Of a DNA stretch of 64,000 bases, positions 40,665 through 48,230 are shown in pieces. The DNA lies in the NCBI GenBank assembly GCA_910584645.1, contig CAJUAU010000007.1:87175-151174 (forward strand), given 5' to 3'. This stretch comes from an uncultured Eubacterium sp. (GTDB lineage: Bacteria; Bacillota; Clostridia; Lachnospirales; Lachnospiraceae). Position 1 is the stretch's first letter, and the number at the start of each line of letters is the position of its first letter. The notes under the pieces were generated by a model. It had not been told where the DNA came from and made no database searches. It saw only the letters and a program-made list of their open reading frames with translations. The position numbers were made by a program, and so were the translations under genes.

Positions 40665-41021
40665 TTATGCAAGTTTGCTCTTTGCCACGTCCACAAGAGC
40701 TGCAAATCCTTCTGGATCACTGATCGCCATCTCGGAAAGCATTTTACGGTTTACGTCCACCTCAGCAAGCTTCAGGCCATGCATAAACTTGCTGTATGAA
40801 AGTCCGTTGATACGTGCTGCTGCGTTGATACGCGCGATCCACAGCTGTCTGAACTGTCTTTTTCTCTGCTTTCTTCCTGTGTAAGAAGTCTCCAGGGCAC
40901 GCATTACTGACTGCTTTGCCACACGGTACTGTTTGGATCTGGCGCCTCTGTAACCTTTTGCCAGCTTTAATACTCTTTTATGTTTTTTCTTTGCGTTTAA
41001 TCCGCCTTTAATTCTAGCCAT
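40665..41021 (-). CDS. rplT: 50S ribosomal protein L20
   Basis: A 118-aa ribosomal protein, standard length: MARIKGGLNAKKKHKRVLKLAKGYRG, then SRQWIARINAA-type RQLWIARINAAAR, NGLSYSKFMHGLK, and the end DVAKSKLA. L20 binds 23S rRNA early in assembly and, in Firmicutes, also binds the leader of its own operon to stop transcription. It is the last gene of infC-rpmI-rplT and is followed by a strong terminator. ATG follows AAGGAGG. Confidence 0.98.
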   Translation of the reverse strand: MARIKGGLNAKKKHKRVLKLAKGYRGARSKQYRVAKQSVMRALETSYTGRKQRKRQFRQLWIARINAAARINGLSYSKFMHGLKLAEVDVNRKMLSEMAISDPEGFAALVDVAKSKLA

Positions 41022-41048
41022 TTGTCATTTACCTCCTTCGCCAATCCA

Positions 41049-41252
41049 TCAGATATATGGCATGATCTTCTTCATTGTCTTTACGTTAGTATCATCCACA
41101 AGAGTAGATTTTCTGAGATTTCTTTTTCTCTTCGTGGTCTTCTTGGTCAGGATGTGGCTCTTGTAAGCTTTGTTACGAACCAGTTTGCCGGTTCCAGTTA
41201 CTTTGAATCGCTTTGCAGCGGCTCTTTTTGTCTTCATTTTCTGATTTGCCAT
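41049..41252 (-). CDS. rpmI: 50S ribosomal protein L35
   Basis: A 67-aa very basic ribosomal protein: MANQKMKTKRAAAKRFK, then TKKTTKRKRNLRKSTLV and the end KKIMPYI. The ATG at 41252 has GGAGG eight bases upstream; an open frame five codons longer (MEEII...) overlaps that ribosome site and was rejected. It lies between infC and rplT in the usual order. Confidence 0.97.
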   Translation of the reverse strand: MANQKMKTKRAAAKRFKVTGTGKLVRNKAYKSHILTKKTTKRKRNLRKSTLVDDTNVKTMKKIMPYI

Positions 41253-41293
41253 GATTATTTCCTCCATTTATATTTGGTAGCAGATATCTACCA

Positions 41294-41800
41294 CTATTTT
41301 GCGGCTGTTAAAAACATGATCATGCTTCTTCCTTCCATTTTGGCTTCCTTATCGATCACAGCGACATCTTCCAATTTCTCATAAAACGCATTGAGAACTT
41401 CGCGCCCGACATCTTTATGCGCCATCTCACGGCCGCGGAAACGAAGGGTCACTTTCACCTTGTCACCCTTGGACAGGAATTTACGAGCCTGATTAGCCTT
41501 TGTATTTAAATCATTTGTATCAATGTTCGGCGAAAGACGAATCTCCTTCACATCAATCGTTCTCTGCTTCTTCTTGGCCTCTTTTTCTTTCCTTGCCTGA
41601 TCATACCGGAATTTACCGTAATTGATGATCTTACAAACCGGCGGTTTTGCCGTCGGGGCAATCTTCACCAGATCAAGGTCAGCATCTTTTGCTTTCAAAT
41701 AAGCCTCTTTCGCTGACATAATTCCAAGCTGTTCTCCGTCCGGGCCGATCACGCGCACTTCTCTGTCGCGAATCTGCTCGTTAATCATTAAATCGCTGAT
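41294..41800 (-). CDS. infC: Translation initiation factor IF-3, probably starting at an ATC codon
   Basis: A 168-residue IF-3 with MINEQIRDREVRVIGPDGEQLG near its start, DLVKIAPTAKPPVCKIINYGKF, KKKQRTIDVKEIRLSPNI in the linker, and KVTLRFRGREMAHKDVG plus EGRSMIMFLTA at the end. The frame is open upstream to a TTG at 41815, which lies inside the GGAGG site itself. The GGAGG is eight bases before an ATC codon at 41800, whereas the first ATG (41788) has no ribosome site. IF-3 genes classically begin with a rare AUU/AUC/AUA codon that IF-3 itself discriminates against, so I chose ATC. It heads infC-rpmI-rplT. Confidence 0.93.
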   Translation of the reverse strand: MSDLMINEQIRDREVRVIGPDGEQLGIMSAKEAYLKAKDADLDLVKIAPTAKPPVCKIINYGKFRYDQARKEKEAKKKQRTIDVKEIRLSPNIDTNDLNTKANQARKFLSKGDKVKVTLRFRGREMAHKDVGREVLNAFYEKLEDVAVIDKEAKMEGRSMIMFLTAAK

Positions 41801-41815
41801 AACCTGCACCTCCAA

Positions 41816-41960
41816 ATGTAATAAAAAAAGATAACTGTTTTTAAAGCCAGCTATCCACGTAAATTCAGTATTCTTTCATTTTGAAAAAATGGTTGACCAT
41901 TGCGCGCTCCTCATATGGCGGCAAGGTGAGAGTGGATAACTCTGCTTTTTGCACCTGTGC
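41816..41960 (-). ncRNA. L20-type ribosomal leader (attenuator) of infC-rpmI-rplT
   Basis: The transcript from the 41962 promoter carries about 145 untranslated bases. AGTTATCCAC early in the leader can pair with GTGGATAGCT later, and the same later segment alternatively forms the terminator stem GATAGCTG/CAGTTATC. These mutually exclusive pairings match the known Firmicute design in which L20 binding favours termination. Confidence 0.75.
41822..41855 (-). terminator. Attenuator terminator in the infC leader
   Basis: GATAGCTG/CAGTTATC (8 bp, one G-U) followed by TTTTTTT on the minus strand, immediately ahead of the infC ribosome site. Confidence 0.82.
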
Positions 41961-41961
41961 C

Positions 41962-41991
41962 ATTTTACCACAGAGGAACGCAGTATGTCAA
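41962..41991 (-). promoter_or_regulatory. Sigma-A promoter of the infC operon
   Basis: TTGACA (41986-41991) and TAAAAT (41962-41967) with an 18-base spacer. The -35 hexamer overlaps the stop codon of the BlaR1-like gene. Confidence 0.82.
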
Positions 41992-44159
41992 GGTTTTTTT
42001 GTACTTTCTTGATTTTCCAGGGGAGCATAGAAGCAGGAAACGGACTTTTCACCATTTTTCATCTGGTTTTCAAGAAAATATCTCCCGTCTGCACCTTTGT
42101 ACACCCACCCCTCCACAACGTAACTATCTGAACCGAGATAATAAAGATTATCTTTTTCCGTGCCTATCACCTTATGCAAGGCATCCTCTCCATATTCGGC
42201 CTCAAAAATCCCTTTGCTGGAAGCTGCTATGATCGTATTCTCCTTCACTCCCAGGGCAAAGGAATCTGAATATCCCTCCTCTTCACTGTACTGTACCTCT
42301 TCCTGGGTATCCAGCACATAGGAACTCTTTCCGTCAGTATCGCATACATGTATCTCTATAAGCATTGTCTCCCGGTTAAGTTCATACCAGCAGATAAAAT
42401 CCTCCCCGGCAAAAACCTCTCCTGCCTGTCCCGGAGAGGAGCAATCAATATCATTTCTTTTTTCTCCGGTCTTTCCATTATATACCGCAAAAATATTCCC
42501 CGTCCTGACAACATAATCTCCATTCGCCAGCGCCGCATAGCAGTTAGGCACTACCAGGTTCTCCGGACAGTCCTCCGTATCACCATAAACTTCCTTTCCT
42601 TTTACCAGGGGAACTTTTAAATCATTCACTTCCCCGGTCTTCTCATTCACCCGGTAAAGATACTGGTCAATATCATAAAAAATATCCTCATATGCTTCCG
42701 GGCTGCTATCGTAGGCCTCATAAGAAAAAGGAACAGTTGTTTTTGCATAACACAAATACAGACAGCCATCCACACCATAAAACATATTTCTCAATTCCAG
42801 ATTTTCTTTTCCCTTCTGTAACTTCTTTAAATTTTCTGCCCAGTTTATTTTTTCCGGCTCCCACACGCCGTCCTGATATACCAGTTTCACCGGCTCACTT
42901 TTAGTATCCGTCAATGTCTGGTACAAATACCCAAAGTTAACCCATCTTCCCGCGGAATCACAAAACAATTTATCCCAGCTGATATTTTTCCGCTCTTCCG
43001 CTCCGATCCCCGGTGTTTCCTGATACTCTTCCATCACAGCCTGTTCCGTAAAAACCAAATCCTTCTCCTTTTTTTCCACATCAGGTTTTGTCGTTGTCAT
43101 TTCCGGTGTGGAAGAAATCCCGCAGCCACAGAAAAGCACCACCACTATAAGTATCATCATCATTTTTTTAGTTGGTTTTTTATATCTCATAACATGATGT
43201 ATCCTTTCATTTACAACACCGGCGCCAAATGCCGTATTTGCACCCAACACATCATTTTCACCGCTTGCCATCGCCAGAAGCAGATAGGAATAACGCTTAC
43301 TGGCTGCACTCCCCAGCCTGCCAAGCACTGTCTCATCGCAGGAGATCTCCATATCCTTCATCATCAGCCGAAAGGCGATCCATACCAGTGGGTTGAACCA
43401 GAGTATGGAAAATGCCAGAAATGCCAACGGTTTCATACGGTAATCCTGCCTTTTTATGTGGACACGCTCATGGGCCAAAACGTATTCCAGATCCTGTCCC
43501 TCCACCCCTTCCGGTATATAGATCTTCGGAGAAATGATCCCTCCCACAAAGGAACTGCAGGCAAAGGGATGGCGGTATATATTGTCTGATATCGGCATCG
43601 CGTGCTGGAACATCCTATGGTTCGCTGCCAGGGAGCAGATCACATAGATCAGGCAGGCAAGCACCCCTGCAAACCAGACCAGACACAGAACGGCGTCTAT
43701 TGGTATGGCTGGCAGCCGGGGCTCCTGCAGCATATTTGTCCCGGTTTCCGTCATTGTTTCTTTCGCAGCTTCTGGATCCTCTGTATGTGGAATCCCTTTC
43801 GTCCCATCTTTCTTTAAAGGATAAGTACGGCTCCCTTCACCGCTCAAATCCTCATCCTCTGGATCCAGCCTGCCCTGGATCTGTACCGGAGAGAGATTTT
43901 GCGCATTCCTGGAAATAGTGCGTCCCACCTGATCCGGAAGCAGATGATAGATCCCGGTGATCGGAACAGGAAGCAGGATGCGAAATACCACCAGCACCCA
44001 CAGCAGATACATCCCGATCCGGGGCAGCCGCTTGAACAATGGGCGCAGCAATAATAAGAACAGGATGATCACAGACACTGCCATACACAGTTCCCATATA
44101 TAATTCAGCAGGGCATTTTCTGCAAAAACCCTCACTGCCTTCTCCAGCCATTCTCTCAT
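41988..44159 (-). CDS. BlaR1/MecR1-like M56 sensor peptidase with a beta-propeller-like C-terminal part
   Basis: A 723-aa membrane protein. The N-terminal 340 residues match the M56 (BlaR1) peptidase: hydrophobic helices at about 15-60, a loop, helix, then VLAHERVHIKRQDYR with the HExxH-type zinc motif, LVWIAFRLMMKDMEISCDETVL and the RYSYLLLAMA region. A last transmembrane helix (about 335-352, ILIVVVLFCGCG) precedes an outer domain of some 370 residues. That domain is not a penicillin-binding domain: I see no SxxK/KTG set. Instead there are repeated strand pairs (GCLYLCYAKTT, QYLYRVNEKTGEV, NGDYVVRTGNIFAVYNGKTGE), like a beta-propeller. It likely senses something and cuts the adjacent BlaI-like repressor. 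Confidence 0.87.
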   Translation of the reverse strand: MREWLEKAVRVFAENALLNYIWELCMAVSVIILFLLLLRPLFKRLPRIGMYLLWVLVVFRILLPVPITGIYHLLPDQVGRTISRNAQNLSPVQIQGRLDPEDEDLSGEGSRTYPLKKDGTKGIPHTEDPEAAKETMTETGTNMLQEPRLPAIPIDAVLCLVWFAGVLACLIYVICSLAANHRMFQHAMPISDNIYRHPFACSSFVGGIISPKIYIPEGVEGQDLEYVLAHERVHIKRQDYRMKPLAFLAFSILWFNPLVWIAFRLMMKDMEISCDETVLGRLGSAASKRYSYLLLAMASGENDVLGANTAFGAGVVNERIHHVMRYKKPTKKMMMILIVVVLFCGCGISSTPEMTTTKPDVEKKEKDLVFTEQAVMEEYQETPGIGAEERKNISWDKLFCDSAGRWVNFGYLYQTLTDTKSEPVKLVYQDGVWEPEKINWAENLKKLQKGKENLELRNMFYGVDGCLYLCYAKTTVPFSYEAYDSSPEAYEDIFYDIDQYLYRVNEKTGEVNDLKVPLVKGKEVYGDTEDCPENLVVPNCYAALANGDYVVRTGNIFAVYNGKTGEKRNDIDCSSPGQAGEVFAGEDFICWYELNRETMLIEIHVCDTDGKSSYVLDTQEEVQYSEEEGYSDSFALGVKENTIIAASSKGIFEAEYGEDALHKVIGTEKDNLYYLGSDSYVVEGWVYKGADGRYFLENQMKNGEKSVSCFYAPLENQESTKKP

Positions 44160-44516
44160 TTACTCACACTCCTCAATAAACTTTTTCAATTCTTCGATCT
44201 GCTTTCTGCTCAATTTAGATTTGTCTGCAAAGGCTGTTACAAAACGGGCGATGGATCCATCAAAGCGGTCGTTGACAATCTTACTGCTCTCCTGCGCCAG
44301 ATATTCATCCTGGGTCATGAGGGCTGATACTACCGCATCTTCATTTTTAAAGATCCCCGCCTTACAGAGATTTCTGAGCACAGTGTAGGTAGTGGGTTTC
44401 TTCCATCCCAGTTTCTCACTGCACAGTTTAACCAGCTCCCCGGAACGAATTGGCTCGTTCTGCCACACGATCCGGGCAAATGCCATCTCGCTTTCCGATA
44501 ATAAATTGTCTCTCAT
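44160..44516 (-). CDS. BlaI/MecI/CopY family transcriptional repressor
   Basis: A 118-aa winged-helix repressor: LSESEMAFARIVWQNEPIRSGELV, then KKPTTYTVLRNLCKAGI as the recognition helix and wing, and a helical dimerisation tail with NDRFDGSIARFVTAF and KQIEELKKFIEE. BlaI-type proteins dimerise on inverted repeats and are inactivated by cleavage by a partner M56 peptidase. That partner follows directly (TAAATG junction). AGGAGG precedes ATG. Two copies of a GTTTAT-N5-ATAAAC operator sit at its own promoter, so it should autoregulate. Confidence 0.95.
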   Translation of the reverse strand: MRDNLLSESEMAFARIVWQNEPIRSGELVKLCSEKLGWKKPTTYTVLRNLCKAGIFKNEDAVVSALMTQDEYLAQESSKIVNDRFDGSIARFVTAFADKSKLSRKQIEELKKFIEECE

Positions 44517-44536
44517 ATGAATCCTCCTGACATAAT

Positions 44537-44555
44537 GGTTTATTGATTATAAACC
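44537..44555. promoter_or_regulatory. Probable repressor operator 1
   Basis: GGTTTAT-N5-ATAAACC, a perfect 7-bp inverted repeat just downstream of the -10 of the repressor gene promoter. Confidence 0.7.
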
Positions 44556-44563
44556 TTTTATTT

Positions 44564-44582
44564 AGTTTATCATATATAAACC
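44564..44582. promoter_or_regulatory. Probable repressor operator 2
   Basis: GTTTAT-N5-ATAAAC, sharing all six half-site bases with operator 1 and overlapping the -10 hexamer. Confidence 0.7.
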
Positions 44583-44592
44583 ACATTGTCAA
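44564..44592 (-). promoter_or_regulatory. Sigma-A promoter of the repressor/M56 operon
   Basis: TTGACA (44587-44592) and TAAACT (44564-44569) with 17 bases between; the spacer and -10 are covered by operator 2. Confidence 0.8.
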
Positions 44593-44646
44593 CCCCGTTT
44601 TGATGTGTTAAAATAATTTCTGACGAAATTACTTGCGCAGCCTGGC

Positions 44647-45177
44647 TTGCGCAGAAAGCAGGTGATCCCTCTGACTGAAAAAATTTTATACCGCCTTGGC
44701 ATTTTCTTGTTTATCGCCGGTATCGTTGTATCTGTTCTGCAAAATCTGGGGATCGTAAATCTTTCACATCTCTTGTATCCCTGCCTGTTTCACCGGATCA
44801 CCGGCCTTTTTTGTCCCGGCTGCGGAGGAACCCGCGCTTTTACAGCACTGTTACAGGGACATTTTATCTCCTGCTTCCTCTTTCATCCCTTTGTATTTTA
44901 CTGTTTCGTGATGTATGTCCTGTTTATGACAAGCCATACACTGGAAAAGATCTGTAACCGGAAAAAAGCGGCGGCTGGGAACCGCGCCACTCCAGGAACT
45001 GCCTTGCGGTTCTTGCTCCGCACAAAACGAACTTTTCTATCAGATAAAAAGAAAGCCCCCTGCAGATTTCCTTTTGCAAGAGGACTTTCTTTCCGTATCA
45101 CTTATGTCTACCTGGGCATTGTCATCATACTTCTCCAGTGGATGCTCAAAAACTTATTTCTTCTATTATCAGCCTAG
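44647..45177 (+). CDS. DUF2752 membrane protein carrying an in-frame repeat insertion
   Basis: A 176-aa protein if started at TTG 44647; GTG at 44662 is an alternative and neither has a strong ribosome site. Residues 15-35 are a first helix, then the DUF2752 core FHRITGLFCPGCGGTRAFTALL and a second helix (FLFHPFVFYCFVMYVLFM). Normally a short loop leads to the last helix. Here residues about 104-150 (KKAAAGNRATPGTALRF ... PFARGLSFR) are encoded by a multi-hairpin repeat found elsewhere between genes. The frame stays open and the final helix (YVYLGIVIILLQWML) follows. DUF2752 function is unknown. Its 3' end overlaps the convergent DUF4190 gene by nine bases. Confidence 0.8.
   Translation: MRRKQVIPLTEKILYRLGIFLFIAGIVVSVLQNLGIVNLSHLLYPCLFHRITGLFCPGCGGTRAFTALLQGHFISCFLFHPFVFYCFVMYVLFMTSHTLEKICNRKKAAAGNRATPGTALRFLLRTKRTFLSDKKKAPCRFPFARGLSFRITYVYLGIVIILLQWMLKNLFLLLSA
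44961..45095. repeat. Dispersed multi-hairpin repeat, copy C, inside a coding region
   Basis: An A-run, GGCG/CGCC hairpin, AGGAAC/GTTCTT hairpin, GCTCCGCA, GAACTTTTCTA and a third GAAAGnCC/GGnCTTTC hairpin, in the same order as copy D at 55898. It lies in frame within the DUF2752 gene. Confidence 0.75.
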
Positions 45178-45537
45178 TGTATTAATATCTATCCGGAAAA
45201 ACTGCTGCGCCCAGTCCCGGATCTGATTCTGGTCATTGGGGTCGATCTTCTCCAGCTGCTCCCAGATCTGCGGATCCATTACTTTATCCCAGTTGAGCAT
45301 CATTCCCAGACTGACCAGAACATAGACGCCTAACAGGAATCCAATCCCATTCAGGATGATCCCGACAACTCCCAGTGTTTTACCGGAACCGGTACCCCTG
45401 ACGATACATATGATCGAAAAAACCATGCCGACGATGGCTGGTACTATTCCAAGGCCCAGACACGCACAGCAGAGAATGGAAAATCCACCCAGTATGACGG
45501 CCGCGATACCCAGTCCTTTTTTTGCATTTTCTTCCAT
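45169..45537 (-). CDS. DUF4190-type small membrane protein
   Basis: A 122-aa protein with two or three hydrophobic helices (about residues 8-45 and 52-82), beginning MEENAKKGLGIAAVILGG and rich in Gly and Cys (LCCACLGLGIVPAIVG). The pattern AxxxGxxxxxxG with KTLGVVGIILNGIG is that of DUF4190. The C-terminal 40 residues are acidic and soluble. Function is unknown. It lies downstream of a second DUF4190 gene and of thrS, with short gaps. Confidence 0.8.
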   Translation of the reverse strand: MEENAKKGLGIAAVILGGFSILCCACLGLGIVPAIVGMVFSIICIVRGTGSGKTLGVVGIILNGIGFLLGVYVLVSLGMMLNWDKVMDPQIWEQLEKIDPNDQNQIRDWAQQFFRIDINTLG

Positions 45538-45563
45538 TTATTTCTACTCCTTTTATAATATGG

Positions 45564-45908
45564 TCAGGGATAAAAAATCTTTTGTCCCCAGATGTGAATT
45601 GCTGTCATTATTGTATCATTGCCGGCAGGAACTGTTCCCGGATCCCAGCCGCCTCCTTTTGAGTACAGCATGATACTGACCACTACCAGAGTTATACTCA
45701 GCGTCAGTCCCACCGCTCCCACTACAATGCCGGCAACCGCCAGATCTTTCTGCCTTGGATTTTCCTCCCGCAGAGCGATGATCCCAAGCACAATTCCGAA
45801 CACAGCACACAGTATCGCCAGCTGCCACAGACAGCAGTTCAACACGGATATACAGGACGCTGCCAGGGAGGCGATCGCCTTTGCATTCGGTCTATTGTTT
45901 GTTTCCAT
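45564..45908 (-). CDS. DUF4190-type small membrane protein
   Basis: A 114-aa protein: short polar N-terminus METNNRPNAKAIASLAA, then hydrophobic helices (about 12-48 and 58-82) with FGIVLGIIALREENPRQKD, the basic/acidic turn typical of DUF4190, and DLAVAGIVVGAVGL. A short extracellular-type tail follows. It resembles its neighbour at 45169 and probably arose with it by duplication. Its start overlaps the thrS stop by 17 bases, which suggests translational coupling with thrS. Confidence 0.8.
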   Translation of the reverse strand: METNNRPNAKAIASLAASCISVLNCCLWQLAILCAVFGIVLGIIALREENPRQKDLAVAGIVVGAVGLTLSITLVVVSIMLYSKGGGWDPGTVPAGNDTIMTAIHIWGQKIFYP

Positions 45909-47865
45909 CTGTCATCTCCTCTTCAATCTTTCGGATCTCTTTAGTCCGGATCTCTTCCACGATATCCTGAATGAAATCAGAAAGCGCCACCTGACCTTCA
46001 TCTCCCTTATAACGGCTCCGCAGGGATACCAGATTTTCATCCTGTTCCTTTTGTCCGACAATCAGCATATACGGAATCTTCTTCAGCCTCGCCTCACGGA
46101 TCTTAAATCCTATCTTTTCTGAGCGGCTGTCCACTGTGGCATCCACACCATTCTTATCCAGTTCCGCCTTTACCTGCTCTGCATATTCGGAATATTTCTC
46201 TGAAATAGGAAGAACACGAACCTGTTCCGGACATAACCATGTGGGGAACAAACCTGCATATTTCTCAATCAGCCATGCCAGCGTCCTCTCATAGCATCCC
46301 AGGGAAGTCCTGTGGATGATATAGGGGCGTACCTTTTCACCATTTTCATCGATATAGTACATGTCAAACTGCTCCGCCAGCAAGGCATCCCACTGAATGG
46401 TGATCATGGTATCTTCTTTGCCATAGACGTTTTTCGCATTGATATCCACCTTCGGGCCATAGAAAGCGGCCTCGCCCACATCCTCGGTAAAGGGAATGTC
46501 CAGCTCCTGAAGAATATTGCGGATATGCTGCTCTGTCTCTTCCCAGACTTCTGCATCGCCAATGTACTTTTCTTTGTTTTCCGGGTCCCATTTGGACAGA
46601 TGATAAGTCACATCCTCTTCCAGGCCAAGAGTCTGGAGACAGTACTGTGCCAGTGCGATACAACCTTTAAATTCCTCCACCATCTGGTCAGGACGTACCA
46701 CAAGATGTCCCTCTGAGATCGTAAACTGTCTCACACGGGTGAGGCCATGCATCTCCCCGGACTCTTCGTTCCGGAAGAGGGTAGAGGTCTCGCCATAACG
46801 GCAGGGCAGGTCACGGTAAGATTTCTGGCTTGCCTTAAACACGTAATACTGGAAAGGACAGGTCATGGGCCGCAGTGCAAATACCTCTTTGTCCTTTTCC
46901 TCATCTCCCAGCACAAACATTCCATCGGTATAGTGGTCCCAGTGCCCGGAGATCTTATACAGGTCGCTCTTTGCCATAAGCGGCGTCTTTGTCCGGATAT
47001 AGCCCCACTCTTTATCCTCCAGATCCTCGATCCAGCGCTGAAGCTTCATGATCATTTTCGATCCGTTTGGCATAATGAGCGGAAGTCCCTGCCCGATCAC
47101 ATCCACTGTGGTAAAGAGCTCCATCTCCCGGCCCAGCTTATTATGATCCCGTTTTTTTATGTCTGCCAGATGTTCCATATGGGCATCCAGGTCTGCTTTT
47201 TTTGTAAATGCCGTACCATATACACGGGTCAGCATCTTATTTTTTTCATTTCCCCTCCAATACGCACCAGAGGATGAGATCAGTTTCATGGCCTTTAATG
47301 GCTTCGTGCTCATCAGATGGGGACCGGCGCACAGGTCGATATATTCGCCCTGCTGGTAGAAGGAAATTTGTGCGTCCTCCGGAAGATCTTCAATCAATTC
47401 CACCTTATATGGCTCTTCCCTCTTTCGCATCAGTTCGATCGCTTCCTGTCTCGGAAGGGTAAAACGCTCAAGCTCCGTTCCCTCCTTCACGATCTTTTTC
47501 ATTTCTTTTTCTATTTTATCCAGTGCTTCCCTGTCCAGTGACTCCATGTCAAAATCATAGTAAAATCCGTCGGCAATAGAAGGGCCAATAGCACATTTTG
47601 CCTCCGGGTACAGGCGCTTGACCGCCTGCGCCAGCACGTGGGAAGCGGTGTGCCGGTAAGCAGCCTTTCCTTCCTCGCTGTCAAAAGTAAGTATATTCAA
47701 CTGATGCTCTCCGTCCACCACTGTACGGAGATCCACCGTCTCACCATCCAGCTCAGCCACACATGCCACTCTGGCAAGTCCTTCGCTGATGTCTTTCGCA
47801 ATATCAATGATCGCCATTGGCTCCGCATATTCTTTGCTGGAACCATCTTTCAGTAATACTTTCAT
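45892..47865 (-). CDS. thrS: Threonyl-tRNA synthetase
   Basis: A 657-aa class II synthetase. TGS domain at 1-60 (MKVLLKDGSSKEY). Editing domain at about 65-225 with HTASHVLAQAVKRLYP and a second-half YIDLCAGPHL. Catalytic core at about 240-535: motif 2 YRNEESGEMHGLTRVRQFTISEGH-like sequence (FRNEESGEMHGLTRVRQF) and motif 3 GCYERTLAWLIE. C-terminal anticodon-binding domain to the end (VRVLPISEKYSEYAEQV). ATG at 47865 follows AGGAAAGGAATAATC; a longer frame to 47916 runs back into the leader terminator and is not coding. It is controlled by the T-box leader upstream. Confidence 0.98.
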   Translation of the reverse strand: MKVLLKDGSSKEYAEPMAIIDIAKDISEGLARVACVAELDGETVDLRTVVDGEHQLNILTFDSEEGKAAYRHTASHVLAQAVKRLYPEAKCAIGPSIADGFYYDFDMESLDREALDKIEKEMKKIVKEGTELERFTLPRQEAIELMRKREEPYKVELIEDLPEDAQISFYQQGEYIDLCAGPHLMSTKPLKAMKLISSSGAYWRGNEKNKMLTRVYGTAFTKKADLDAHMEHLADIKKRDHNKLGREMELFTTVDVIGQGLPLIMPNGSKMIMKLQRWIEDLEDKEWGYIRTKTPLMAKSDLYKISGHWDHYTDGMFVLGDEEKDKEVFALRPMTCPFQYYVFKASQKSYRDLPCRYGETSTLFRNEESGEMHGLTRVRQFTISEGHLVVRPDQMVEEFKGCIALAQYCLQTLGLEEDVTYHLSKWDPENKEKYIGDAEVWEETEQHIRNILQELDIPFTEDVGEAAFYGPKVDINAKNVYGKEDTMITIQWDALLAEQFDMYYIDENGEKVRPYIIHRTSLGCYERTLAWLIEKYAGLFPTWLCPEQVRVLPISEKYSEYAEQVKAELDKNGVDATVDSRSEKIGFKIREARLKKIPYMLIVGQKEQDENLVSLRSRYKGDEGQVALSDFIQDIVEEIRTKEIRKIEEEMTDGNKQ

Positions 47866-47890
47866 GATTATTCCTTTCCTTTCCTTAAAT

Positions 47891-47934
47891 AAAAGCCCCG
47901 TCCCGGCAAACATCACTGTTTACAGGGACGGGGC
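47891..47934 (-). terminator. Regulated terminator of the thrS T-box
   Basis: GCCCCGTCCC ... GGGACGGGGC followed by TTTTATTTAAGG, 26 bases ahead of the thrS ATG. Confidence 0.92.
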
Positions 47935-48174
47935 ATGATCATCTGTTAATTCCCGCGGTTCCACCCTAATTGGCATCTCTTCATCTAAAAGATACCCGGC
48001 TTCATTTGACGATAACGGAGTCACCGGACCGGATGAGGGCCACTCAGAGGTAGTTTTCAAATGTTTCCCATGGGAGTGCTTCCAGCCCGATACTTTTGGC
48101 CACTGTAAAACCGCCTGTATTCCGACACCCTTCTCTGTCATGTTATCACATTCTACTCGTCTCTTCAACGTGTT
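47891..48174 (-). ncRNA. T-box leader of thrS
   Basis: On the minus strand the conserved T-box AGGGTGGAACCGCGG (about 47953-47967) precedes a terminator whose stem GCCCCGTCCC/GGGACGGGGC (47894-47934) ends in a T-run. The upstream part carries an AG-rich stem I with AGAGAAGGG. The T-box pairs with uncharged tRNA-Thr and prevents termination. I did not assign the specifier codon with confidence. Confidence 0.93.
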
Positions 48175-48180
48175 ATGGAT

Positions 48181-48209
48181 ATTATAATCATTTGGATGCG
48201 TATTGTCAA
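48181..48209 (-). promoter_or_regulatory. Consensus sigma-A promoter of the T-box/thrS transcript
   Basis: TTGACA (48204-48209) and TATAAT (48181-48186) with a 17-base spacer; transcription should begin near 48174. Confidence 0.9.
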
Positions 48210-48230
48210 CCGGAAAATTCTTTGAGTTGT

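Noticed and set aside
41988..44159. Beta-lactam resistance sensor
   Set aside because: The outer domain has no penicillin-binding motifs and no beta-lactamase or PBP gene is adjacent.
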